Shown: positions 23,808-30,779 of the stretch, piece after piece
Layout: every line of letters begins with the position of its first letter
How positions within the stretch are numbered: the stretch's first letter is position 1
Assembly (NCBI GenBank): GCA_964646075.1
Contig: CAZYBZ010000001.1
Coordinates: 1 to 43,168, forward strand
DNA from: JAYENY01 sp964646075
Lineage (GTDB): Bacteria > Patescibacteriota > Minisyncoccia > Minisyncoccales > PEYH01
Direction: 5' to 3'
DNA length: 43,168 nucleotides
Notes under the pieces: generated by a model
What the model was told of the DNA's origin: nothing
Database searches by the model: none
What the model saw: the letters and a program-made list of their open reading frames with translations, nothing else
Translations under genes and position numbers: made by a program

Positions 23808-24149
23808 ATGAATAAGAGATTATTTCAAGAGATATTTTTTTCTACTATTTTGTTATTCCTTTTGTGTCCAGTTTTTTATGGGGGCGCTAATCCTTTAGAG
23901 ATGAATCCAATTGATGCCATTACTTTTGGAGATCTTTTTTTTAGTGTTATGAGGGGAATTTTTTGGATGGCGACAATCTTTTCTCCAGTTTTAGTAATTG
24001 CGGGTGGGATTATAATGCTCCTTGCCGGAACCGACCCGTCAAAAATCGTTTTAGGCAAGAAAGTTATTTTGTATGCCGTAATTATTTTTGGTATAATATT
24101 AATGTTAAAGATTATTGCCTTTTTCTTTAGAGGTGAAGTAGCTTTGTGA
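23808..24149 (+). CDS. T4SS-type pilin (TrbC/VirB2-like) 2
   Basis: 113 residues. Signal peptide (FFSTILLFLLCPVFYGGA), then two membrane helices (GIFWMATIFSPVLVIAGGI and ILYAVIIFGIILMLKIIAFF) separated by the hallmark polar loop GTDPSKIVLGKKVI. This matches the small VirB2/TrbC-like pilins widespread in Patescibacteria, which are thought to build a conjugation-type pilus or channel. It starts 14 nt after the PKD-pilin. No VirB4, VirB6 or VirD4 is in the window, so the machinery must lie elsewhere if present. Confidence 0.78.
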   Translation: MNKRLFQEIFFSTILLFLLCPVFYGGANPLEMNPIDAITFGDLFFSVMRGIFWMATIFSPVLVIAGGIIMLLAGTDPSKIVLGKKVILYAVIIFGIILMLKIIAFFFRGEVAL

Positions 24150-24159
24150 TTAGAAAAAA

Positions 24160-24522
24160 ATGAAAATGAAAATGAAAAAGAAATTTATTTTTTTAATTTT
24201 TTTAGCATTACTTTTTGGAGGATTGTTTTTGGTTCAAACTTTTGCGGATGCCGTTATTTTCCGTAACCCTTTTGGAACCGGTGATTTTAACGAGATGTTG
24301 AGAGGGATTTTAAGTTGGCTTTGGCCTCTTTCTGGGACAATAGCCGTCCTAATGATAATGGTGGGCGCTTATCATCTCGTATTATCAGGAGGTAATCCTG
24401 AGAAGATAATTACTGGAAAAAAAATAATTATCTCGGCTTTAATCGGTTTTGCTGTTATTACTATGGCGACTGGCATTATTGCTTTAGTGAGGCGGATATT
24501 GGGGCTTGATGGGGGTGTGTAA
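24160..24522 (+). CDS. T4SS-type pilin (TrbC/VirB2-like) 3
   Basis: 120 residues. N terminus of repeated MK codons (ATGAAA units), signal peptide FIFLIFLALLFGGLFLVQTFA, two membrane helices (LSWLWPLSGTIAVLMIMVGA and IIISALIGFAVITMATGIIAL) around the loop SGGNPEKIITGKKI. The closest family resemblance is to the other three pilins here. It starts 10 nt after the preceding gene; transcription of the first three pilins is probably shared, while the fourth has its own promoter. Confidence 0.8.
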   Translation: MKMKMKKKFIFLIFLALLFGGLFLVQTFADAVIFRNPFGTGDFNEMLRGILSWLWPLSGTIAVLMIMVGAYHLVLSGGNPEKIITGKKIIISALIGFAVITMATGIIALVRRILGLDGGV

Positions 24523-24529
24523 AATTTGC

Positions 24530-24558
24530 TTGCTTTATTTTTCTTTATTGCCTATAAT
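24530..24558 (+). promoter_or_regulatory. Promoter upstream of the fourth pilin, long leader
   Basis: -35 TTGCTT (24530-24535), 17-bp spacer, -10 TATAAT (24553-24558). The predicted start near 24565 gives a ~200-nt AT-rich leader before the pilin ATG at 24766, including a mini-ORF at 24731. Confidence 0.6.
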
Positions 24559-24730
24559 ATAATCTAAAGATACCTTTAGAAAATCCATAAAGGGACATTA
24601 ATAAGAGGAAGCAAAGATATAGAGAAAATAATTTTTTATTTTAGAAATAAAGTTTTAAAATTATAAAAAGGTCGTTTTTAAAATAGATTTACTGAATAAT
24701 GCTATATTTAGAAATTTTAAAAAAGAGAAG

Positions 24731-24769
24731 ATGAACAGTGGGTCTAATATAAAAAATATAAAAAAATGA
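24731..24769 (+). CDS. 12-codon leader mini-ORF overlapping the pilin start
   Basis: ATG at 24731 is preceded by a purine-rich AAAGAGAAG and encodes M-N-S-G-S-N-I-K-N-I-K-K. Its TGA (24767-24769) overlaps the ATG of the fourth pilin (ATGA). It could couple or regulate pilin translation. It is too short to prove as a gene and might be chance. Confidence 0.4.
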   Translation: MNSGSNIKNIKK

Positions 24770-25306
24770 GCAAAAAAATGAGCAAAAAAATAATTGTATC
24801 AAGTGGTTTAGCAATAGTGGTGGGTTTGACCTTGATGCTAACAGCTGTTAGGGCTGCAGAGTTTCCTGTAGTGGAAGGCGGACAAGACTTTATGTGTGTT
24901 CATAAAGAGGCGAATGTTCCTTGTCCTCCCAGTCACCCNNNNNNNNNNNNNNNNNNNNNNNNNNNNNNNNNNNNNNNNNNNTCGGATTGTCAGGGGCGTA
25001 GGCAATGGCGCAGGCAATGGCGCAGGCAATGGAGCAGGTAATGGCGTCGCTGACAATGGACTTGGTATTCCTCACGTAGATCCAGTTGAGGCTCTTGGAA
25101 GGATTATTGGCTGGGCTTTCGCTACCTTATTAACTTTGGCGGCTCTGATGATTATCGCTGCTGGTTATATGTTTGTAACAGGTGGCAGTAGTCCTGATAC
25201 GGTCAAGAAAGCAAAAACTTTGCTAATCTATGCTTTAGTTGGTGTTGCTGTAGCAGTTTTGGCTCAAGGATTAGTCAATATTGTCCAAAGACTCCTAGAG
25301 CCCTAA
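24766..25306 (+). CDS. T4SS-type pilin 4 with Gly-Asn repeat region (split by a gap)
   Basis: The N-terminal part (24766 to the gap) encodes a signal peptide (KIIVSSGLAIVVGLTLMLTAVRA) and a Cys-containing stretch. The C-terminal part (after the gap to 25306) lies in the next frame. It encodes G-A-G-N repeats, then two membrane helices around TGGSSPDTVKKAKTL, the VirB2/TrbC-like pilin pattern. The 43-N gap is not a multiple of three; a true length divisible by three, such as 42, joins both halves into one protein, so I treat them as one gene. The first 24 nt are a perfect 12-bp tandem duplication (ATGAGCAAAAAA twice), giving two possible start codons. The central repeats probably caused the gap. 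Confidence 0.7.
24939..24981. other. Assembly gap, 43 N
   Basis: Unknown bases inside the fourth pilin gene. The size is inconsistent with the reading frame by one base. The right flank continues as 12-bp GGCGCAGGCAAT-type repeats, suggesting a collapsed tandem repeat. Confidence 0.99.
24997..25046 (+). repeat. 12-bp tandem repeat coding for Gly-Ala-Gly-Asn
   Basis: About four copies of GGCGCAGGCAAT with small changes follow the gap and encode a GNGAGNGAG linker between the pilin head and its membrane helices. The copy number is probably larger and variable, hidden in the gap. Confidence 0.8.
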
Positions 25307-25382
25307 GAGATTTTAGAGATTAGTAAGTAGAGGAGATAAGGCCAAGGTTTTTGATAAACTAGCCTTTGAATTAAATAATTTT

Positions 25383-25419
25383 AAACCCTCGCCTTTAAAA
25401 TACTCAAGGGCGAGGGTTT
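25383..25419. terminator. Hairpin terminator after the pilin cluster
   Basis: Perfect 11-bp stem AAACCCTCGCC (25383-25393) / GGCGAGGGTTT (25409-25419) with a ~15-nt loop. The downstream sequence is only moderately T-rich, so it may act through the TTT of the stem itself. Confidence 0.65.
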
Positions 25420-25449
25420 GACTTATTAAAATATCTTTTTATCTTGTCT

Positions 25450-25531
25450 GCCCCTGTGGCGGAATTGGTAGACGCGTATGGTTTAGGACCATATCTCGCA
25501 AGAGGCGCAGGTTCGACTCCTGCCAGGGGCA
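25450..25531 (+). tRNA. tRNA-Leu (anticodon TAG)
   Basis: 82 nt, class II. Acceptor GCCCCTG / CAGGGGC, anticodon arm TATGG-TTTAGGA-CCATA with TAG, long variable arm, T-arm GCAGGTTCGACTCCTGC, discriminator A. CCA is not encoded. Confidence 0.96.
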
Positions 25532-25583
25532 CTAAGTGAAAAATCTTTGATTGAAGATAATTAGAAAAAACAACTATCTATAA

Positions 25584-26006
25584 CTATTCATTAGAGACGA
25601 TTATTTTTTCGCTTGTTGTTGTTTTTTCTTTTGGGATTTTTAAAGTTAAAATTCCGTTTTTAACTCCGGCTTTAGCTTCAATAATTTTGACGCTATCTGG
25701 CAGGATTATCTTTCTTGAAAAAGGACCCCAAAAACATTCTTGCTGAAAATAGTTTCTTTTTTCAGCATTTTTAGGCCTTTCTCTGCGACCCTTGATGGTC
25801 AACATATCGTCTTCTACTGAAATTTCCAAATCTTTAGCTTCTACTCCAGCAATAGTTGACTGGATAATAAATCCCTTTTCTGTTTCATAAGCGTCAATAG
25901 GGAGTTCTCCTTCATCGTTTTGAGGAATCCATTCCTCTTTAATTTTTCCGTCGGAGTTTTTCTCTAAGAGAGCAGCGTCAATTTTTTTTCTTTTAAAAAT
26001 AGGCAT
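25584..26006 (-). CDS. Small heat-shock protein Hsp20 (alpha-crystallin domain)
   Basis: 140 residues. The alpha-crystallin domain covers ~35-130: LPIDAYETEKGFIIQSTIAGV, DLEISVEDDMLTIKGRRE, YFQQECFWGPFSRKIILPDSV, and the terminal NGILTLKIPK signature. A charged N-terminal arm and short C-terminal tail complete a typical sHSP, an ATP-independent holdase. The last gene of a minus-strand run tsaD-prsW-hsp20, 19 nt after prsW. No heat-shock operator was recognised. Confidence 0.94.
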   Translation of the reverse strand: MPIFKRKKIDAALLEKNSDGKIKEEWIPQNDEGELPIDAYETEKGFIIQSTIAGVEAKDLEISVEDDMLTIKGRRERPKNAEKRNYFQQECFWGPFSRKIILPDSVKIIEAKAGVKNGILTLKIPKEKTTTSEKIIVSNE

Positions 26007-26025
26007 ATTTTTTTTGTTTACGGGT

Positions 26026-26745
26026 TTAGGGCGTTTGTTTTATTTTACAAATGGTTGGCATTTTTTTTAATTTTTTAAATTGATATAAGACTATGAAGAA
26101 TAACAATACGAGGATGCTCAAAACAATAACGGATCCCTGCCACCCTCCTATCTTTATACCAATATTAAAGAATCCGTGCAAGATAATTGAAATAGATAGT
26201 CCGCTTATTAAAAGAAGTAGGCGCTTTTTGGTTTTGAACAGAGAAAGCGCAAGGAAGAATCCTATATTGGCGGAACAGAGAGCGTGAAGTAATGTGGCTC
26301 CAATAAATCTTCCACTAACCATCAAAATAGTTCTTTCTAATAGATATGGTTCTTTCAACATAGTAAAGACCAGAATATTTTCCAAAGCAGCGAAACCAAG
26401 ACCAGCAATAATCATATAGATCATCGCATCTACTGGCTCGTCAAATTCAGAACTTTTTAAAACGCTAAGTTTAATTATTAGATATCTGGCAAGCTCTTCC
26501 GTAAGAGCGACCCCTATTAGGAAGTAGACGACCATAGTCATCATTGAAGGAAGAGATAGTCCTCTTAATAGGTAAAAAAACCCCAATTGAATAAAAGCGA
26601 CAGGGGCGGTTATGAGCATTCCGTAAATAAAGATTTTTATAACCATTCTTTTTGGCTCTGGCTTTTTATCTTTTCTAAGATAAAAAAGCAGCCATATCAG
26701 ACTAGGAACAAAGCCTAAAAATATAAAGAAAAGATGACGGAGCAT
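26026..26745 (-). CDS. PrsW-family intramembrane metalloprotease
   Basis: 239 residues with about seven hydrophobic segments. Family motifs: EELARYLI in the third region, DEPVDAMIYMIIAGLGFAALENI, the LLHALCSANIGF segment and ILHGFFN, which supply the Glu and His residues proposed for zinc binding and catalysis. In Bacillus, PrsW performs site-1 cleavage of an anti-sigma factor; here the substrate is unknown. It lies between tsaD (30 nt) and hsp20 (19 nt). A CPBP-like protease is the nearest alternative, but the D-E-P-V-D-A-M motif favours PrsW. Confidence 0.85.
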   Translation of the reverse strand: MLRHLFFIFLGFVPSLIWLLFYLRKDKKPEPKRMVIKIFIYGMLITAPVAFIQLGFFYLLRGLSLPSMMTMVVYFLIGVALTEELARYLIIKLSVLKSSEFDEPVDAMIYMIIAGLGFAALENILVFTMLKEPYLLERTILMVSGRFIGATLLHALCSANIGFFLALSLFKTKKRLLLLISGLSISIILHGFFNIGIKIGGWQGSVIVLSILVLLFFIVLYQFKKLKKMPTICKIKQTP

Positions 26746-26775
26746 ATGATAATTAAGTAATTAAGGATTGAGCGA

Positions 26776-27993
26776 TTAAGCTATTCTAAGATTCGGTTGA
26801 GCAGTGATTTTCTGCCAATTATCAGGGGCTTGACCTCCAATAGTTTTTAAGTAGGCAGTAACCGCAATCATGGCGGCATTATCAGTACAAAGATTTTTCA
26901 AAGGAACGAAAAAATTAATTATTGATTGTTGATTATTGATTGCCGTTTGAAGTTGCTTGCGCAATTCATTATTGGCCGCTACCCCGCCTGATAATATAAT
27001 TGATTTGGCGCTATAATCTTTTGCTGCCTTAATTGTTTTTTTGATTAAGACGTCAATGATTGCTTGCTGAGTCTCACAAGCCATTGTCCTAATATATCTT
27101 TTAGATTCTCTCTCCTTTTTCGGCTGTTTTTTATAATTATACAAGACCGCTGTTTTAAGTCCAGAGAAGCTAAAATCGTAATTTTTCGTGTTCAGCATCG
27201 GTCTAGGTAACTTAATTGATAATTTATTATTGAAGATTGATGATTTTGTTGCTGCGGCAGCGATTGCTGGACCCCCAGGATAGCCGAGCCCCAAAATCCT
27301 AGCTATCTTATCAAAAGCTTCTCCAGCTGCATCATCTCGTGTTTCGCCTAAAATTTTGTAATTCTCATATTTTTCAATAAGAATAAGTTGAGTATGTCCA
27401 CCCGAGACAATTAAGGAGATGGCTGGAAAAACATCTTTTAAATCTTGAATTCTGAGTTTTTGGCCACTTGATTCTATCCAATTAGCGAAAAGATGGGCTT
27501 CAATATGATTTATTCCCATAATTGGCGTTTTCCAATAATAGGAGAGAGCTTTGGCAAGGTTTACGCCTGTCCACAAACAGGGATCTAATCCTGGCCCGAT
27601 GGTTACGGCGATTAAGTCAATCTTAGGCTTTGGATATTTTTCCAGAAATTTTTTTAATTTTTTAGAAAGTAGGTTTTCTCTTTCTAGAATTTTTTTTAAG
27701 ACTAATTCTTCTTCCGCGCTCATTTTCTTTCTTCTTAAAAGGAGAGCGGAGAGCTTTATTTTAACCTTTTTCTTTTCTAGAATAAAGGCAGAGAGAAGGG
27801 CTTTTTCTAAAAGTGGGACAAGGTTACGTTGATGTTCTCTCCTTGCTAAAGATGGGTAGACTCCTCCCCACTTTTGATGAATCTCAGTTTGAGACGATAT
27901 TAAATTTGAAATCAACTTGAAATTATTAGTTGAATACTCTGCCAAAGCAATGCAAGTATCGTCACAAGATGTTTCAATTGCTAAGATTTTCAT
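26776..27993 (-). CDS. tsaD: tRNA t6A synthase subunit TsaD
   Basis: 405 residues, longer than the common ~340. ASKHA-fold enzyme that forms threonylcarbamoyladenosine at A37 of ANN-decoding tRNAs. Seen: MKILAIETSCDDTCIALAE, GGVYPSLARREHQRNLVPLL, IGPGL, metal-binding H163 and H167 in INHIEAHLFANW, SLIVSGGHTQLILI, and ILSGGVAANNELR. Two additions: a ~45-50-residue Lys/Glu-rich insertion at ~69-122, and a short Asn/Gln segment (AINNQQSIINFF) near residue 360 encoded by AT-rich repeat sequence. First gene of tsaD-prsW-hsp20. The ATG lies 6 nt after a -10 box, so the mRNA may be leaderless. Confidence 0.95.
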   Translation of the reverse strand: MKILAIETSCDDTCIALAEYSTNNFKLISNLISSQTEIHQKWGGVYPSLARREHQRNLVPLLEKALLSAFILEKKKVKIKLSALLLRRKKMSAEEELVLKKILERENLLSKKLKKFLEKYPKPKIDLIAVTIGPGLDPCLWTGVNLAKALSYYWKTPIMGINHIEAHLFANWIESSGQKLRIQDLKDVFPAISLIVSGGHTQLILIEKYENYKILGETRDDAAGEAFDKIARILGLGYPGGPAIAAAATKSSIFNNKLSIKLPRPMLNTKNYDFSFSGLKTAVLYNYKKQPKKERESKRYIRTMACETQQAIIDVLIKKTIKAAKDYSAKSIILSGGVAANNELRKQLQTAINNQQSIINFFVPLKNLCTDNAAMIAVTAYLKTIGGQAPDNWQKITAQPNLRIA

Positions 27994-27999
27994 TCTTTT

Positions 28000-28028
28000 A
28001 GCATATCAGCCCTCTTGAAATTTTACAA
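28000..28028 (-). promoter_or_regulatory. tsaD promoter, apparently leaderless
   Basis: Minus strand: -35 TTGTAA (28028-28023), 17-bp spacer, -10 TATGCT (28005-28000), then exactly 6 nt to the ATG at 27993. Confidence 0.6.
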
Positions 28029-28096
28029 ATTTTTTGATAGCATAAGCTTGTTCAATTATCAATAATCAATGATTATTGAAAGGCAAGCGTTTCTTT

Positions 28097-28168
28097 GGCC
28101 CTATCGTCTAACGGACAGGACTCCAGATTTTCAATCTGGCAATCGGAGTTCGATTCTCCGTAGGGCCG
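28097..28168 (+). tRNA. tRNA-Glu (anticodon TTC)
   Basis: 72 nt. Acceptor GGCCCTA / TAGGGCC, anticodon arm CCAGA-TTTTCAA-TCTGG with TTC, T-arm CGGAGTTCGATTCTCCG, discriminator G. CCA is not encoded. It lies between the divergent tsaD unit and the end of recG. Confidence 0.96.
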
Positions 28169-28199
28169 CAATTATATATCTCGTTACCAAACAACCTTT

Positions 28200-30332
28200 T
28201 TATTCCAGATGAATCATTTTTTGGAATTTTAATAATCTCTGTTTTAGAATGGGGGAGTCTTTTAATTTTGAATTGTTTGCCAAAATTTTTTTTGCCGCCT
28301 CGCGAGTCGTTTCGATTAAAGAAAAATCATCTAAAACATCCATTGCAATATCTGGGATGCCCCATTGCTGAGTTCCTAAAAATTGGCCTGGGCCTCGAAT
28401 CTTTAGGTCTTTTTCCGCCAACTCAAGACCGTTGTTAATTTTTACTAAAGCTGTTAACCGAGCTCGAGCATTTTTAGAACGAGCATTATAAAAAAGAAAA
28501 CAATATGACTGGGCGCCAGTTCGACCTATTCTTCCTCTGAATTGATGAAGTTGGGCTAAACCAAATCTCTCTGCTCCCTCAATAATCATTACCGTAGCAT
28601 TAGGAATATCAATACCGACCTCAATCACAGAAGTAGAAACCAAAATATTTATTTTTTTATTCTTGAAATTTTTCATTATTTGAGATTTTTCTGTTGATGG
28701 TATTTTACCATGGAGCATTGCTAGCTTAAATTGTGGAAAAATCTTTTTTGCTAATCGTTCATATTCTGTTTTAACCGCCTTGACCTCTGACCAACCAGTT
28801 TTATCTTCCTCTCCTTCCTCAAGCTCTCTTTCTTCTATTCGGGGACAAATGATAAAAATTTGCCTCCCTTTTTTAATCTCTTTTTCAATAAGCTGATACG
28901 TTTTCTCTCTGTCTTTTTGAGAGACGAGCAATGTTTTTACTTTTCTTCTTCCTTTAGGCATCTCATCAATCAAAGATAAGTCTAGGTCGCCGTAAACAGT
29001 TAGGGCTAGGGTGCGAGGGATGGGGGTGGCTGTCATTGAGAGTAGGTGGGGGATAAGATTTTCTTTTTTATTGTTATTTTCTTTTTGGCAAAGCTTGGCC
29101 CTCTGTTCAACTCCGAAACGATGTTGCTCGTCAACTATTACTAACCCTAATTTATGGAATTTAACTTTATCTTGGATTAATGAATGGGTGCCAATTAAAA
29201 TATTTATTTCTCCTTCTAAAGTTTTTTCTATAAGTTTTGTTCTAGAAATTTCAATAACTTGCCGCTTTAATTTTTTAGAAATGAATTTATCGGTCTTAGA
29301 GGTAAGCAGGCCGAGATTAACATTAAAGTCTTGCAGAAGATGAGCTAATGTTTCAAAGTGTTGTTTAGCAAGAATTTCTGTTGGGGCCATAAAGGCAACC
29401 TGATTATTGGCTTTTAGGGCGTTTAAACTTGCTAAGGTAGCAACAACTGTTTTTCCAGAGCCAACATCGCCTTGAAGCAAGCGAGTCATTGGCTGAGTTT
29501 TCTCTAAATCTTTCAAAATTTGCCAACCAGACTTTCTTTGGGCATCTGTTAGCTTGAAAGGCAAAGATTTTACAAATTTTTGGATTATTTCTAGATTAAA
29601 GGGAATGGAAGTTGTTTTGAGACGAGACAGTTTTTCTTTTTTATTCAAGACAAAGAGTTGAAGCAAGAAAAGCTCCTCAAAAGCAAATCGATCCTTTGCT
29701 TTTTTTGCCATCTTGAGAGAGGTGGGAAAATGAATTTCCCAAATTGCCTTTTTAATAGGTAAAAGCTTGTTTTCTCTTCTTAGTTCTTCTGGCAGGGGTT
29801 CGGGCATCTGATTTTTAAATTCCTGGAGCAAGGGTTTTAAGATAAATCTTAACCACCTTGAACTGAGTCCTTTTGTTGACGGATAAACAGGAATAATCCT
29901 GCCAGTGTGGGCTAACTCGCGGGTTGACCAGATTTTTTCATAGGTTGGATTTGAGAGATATAGGCCTCTTTTACCTACGATTATTTTACCGGCAAGACAG
30001 ACGATATCTCCCAATTTAAGAGATTGTATTAAGTAGGGCTGGTTAAACCAGGTGGCTTGCATTATCCCAGTGCTATCTTTTACGACCACTTTTGTGAGGG
30101 TAAATCTTTTTCGAAAAGTTGCTTGATTTTCAATTAATATAATTTTTCCTTTAACGCAAACAGTCTCATGTATTTTTGTTTCAGCAATCTTTTTAATAAC
30201 AGAAAAATCATCATAGCGGTGAGGAAAATGAAAAAAGAGGTCATAGATTGTTTTGACCCCGAGTTTGTTTAATTTTTTTAGATAAACTGGTCCAACTTTT
30301 GAGATTTTGTTTACAGGCGAAGATAGTTGCAT
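28200..30332 (-). CDS. recG: ATP-dependent DNA helicase RecG
   Basis: 710 residues, normal length. The N-terminal wedge/OB domain includes GVKTIYDLFFHFPHRYDDF and VCVKGKIILIENQ. The SF2 helicase core has Walker A GDVGSGKTVVA, the DEQHRFGVEQR box (DExH), SMTATPIPRTLALTVYGDLD, and QLHQFRGRIGR. RecG remodels stalled replication forks and Holliday junctions. The ATG lies 1 nt after the discriminator base of tRNA-Arg(GCG) on the same strand, so the message probably forms by tRNA 3' processing and has no SD. Confidence 0.97.
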   Translation of the reverse strand: MQLSSPVNKISKVGPVYLKKLNKLGVKTIYDLFFHFPHRYDDFSVIKKIAETKIHETVCVKGKIILIENQATFRKRFTLTKVVVKDSTGIMQATWFNQPYLIQSLKLGDIVCLAGKIIVGKRGLYLSNPTYEKIWSTRELAHTGRIIPVYPSTKGLSSRWLRFILKPLLQEFKNQMPEPLPEELRRENKLLPIKKAIWEIHFPTSLKMAKKAKDRFAFEELFLLQLFVLNKKEKLSRLKTTSIPFNLEIIQKFVKSLPFKLTDAQRKSGWQILKDLEKTQPMTRLLQGDVGSGKTVVATLASLNALKANNQVAFMAPTEILAKQHFETLAHLLQDFNVNLGLLTSKTDKFISKKLKRQVIEISRTKLIEKTLEGEINILIGTHSLIQDKVKFHKLGLVIVDEQHRFGVEQRAKLCQKENNNKKENLIPHLLSMTATPIPRTLALTVYGDLDLSLIDEMPKGRRKVKTLLVSQKDREKTYQLIEKEIKKGRQIFIICPRIEERELEEGEEDKTGWSEVKAVKTEYERLAKKIFPQFKLAMLHGKIPSTEKSQIMKNFKNKKINILVSTSVIEVGIDIPNATVMIIEGAERFGLAQLHQFRGRIGRTGAQSYCFLFYNARSKNARARLTALVKINNGLELAEKDLKIRGPGQFLGTQQWGIPDIAMDVLDDFSLIETTREAAKKILANNSKLKDSPILKQRLLKFQKMIHLE

Positions 30333-30333
30333 T

Positions 30334-30405
30334 TGCCCCCGAGAGGATTCGAACCTCTATCACAAACTCCGCAAGTTCGCATTCTATCCATTGAACTACG
30401 GGGGC
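30334..30405 (-). tRNA. tRNA-Arg (anticodon GCG)
   Basis: 72 nt. Acceptor GCCCCCG / CGGGGGC, D-arm GTTCAATGGATAGAAT, anticodon arm CGAAC-TTGCGGA-GTTTG with GCG, T-arm AGAGGTTCGAATCCTCT, discriminator A. CCA is not encoded. Most bacteria read CGU/CGC with an ACG tRNA edited to inosine; a genomic G34 avoids that need. It is immediately upstream of recG. Confidence 0.92.
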
Positions 30406-30569
30406 GTTTTCATAATTTAGCATAAAAAGCTCTTAATTTCAATATTTTACTCTCTTGTATGCAAGACAGTTATCTTTCATCGTTGAGTAACGAATAGTTG
30501 AACATTACGTTGTCTGGGAGCGTGATACTCTTGCCAAAACCTATTTTTAGGTTAAAATGAAAATAAATA

Positions 30570-30652
30570 GGAGGAGTCGCGTAATGGTATCGCAACACCC
30601 TGCTAAGGTGTGACTCTTCGGGGTCTTGTGGGTTCGAATCCCACCTCCTCCG
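30570..30652 (+). tRNA. tRNA-Ser (anticodon GCT)
   Basis: 83 nt, class II. Acceptor GGAGGAG / CTCCTCC, anticodon arm ACACC-CTGCTAA-GGTGT with GCT, long variable arm (GACTCTTCGGGGTC), T-arm GTGGGTTCGAATCCCAC, discriminator G. CCA is not encoded. Confidence 0.96.
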
Positions 30653-30678
30653 CTTTTTATTTTTTGCATTCAAGTCTT

Positions 30679-30764
30679 GGAGAGGTCGGATAACGGCTAT
30701 TCCACCACTCTTGAAAAGTGGCGTCCGTAAGGACTTGTGGGTTCGAATCCCACCCTCTCCGCCA
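30679..30764 (+). tRNA. tRNA-Ser (anticodon TGA)
   Basis: Class II tRNA. Acceptor GGAGAGG / CCTCTCC, anticodon arm CCACT-CTTGAAA-AGTGG with TGA, variable arm GTCCGTAAGGAC, T-arm GTGGGTTCGAATCCCAC, discriminator G at 30761, followed by an encoded CCA (30762-30764). It is 26 nt after tRNA-Ser(GCT), so the two are probably co-transcribed. Confidence 0.96.
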
Positions 30765-30779
30765 ATTCTAAAAAGGATC

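Noticed and set aside
24838..25075. Minus-strand frames across the N gap with Ala/Pro/Leu or Cys/Ala repeats
   Set aside because: Artefact of the 12-bp repeat read in antisense and of unknown bases.
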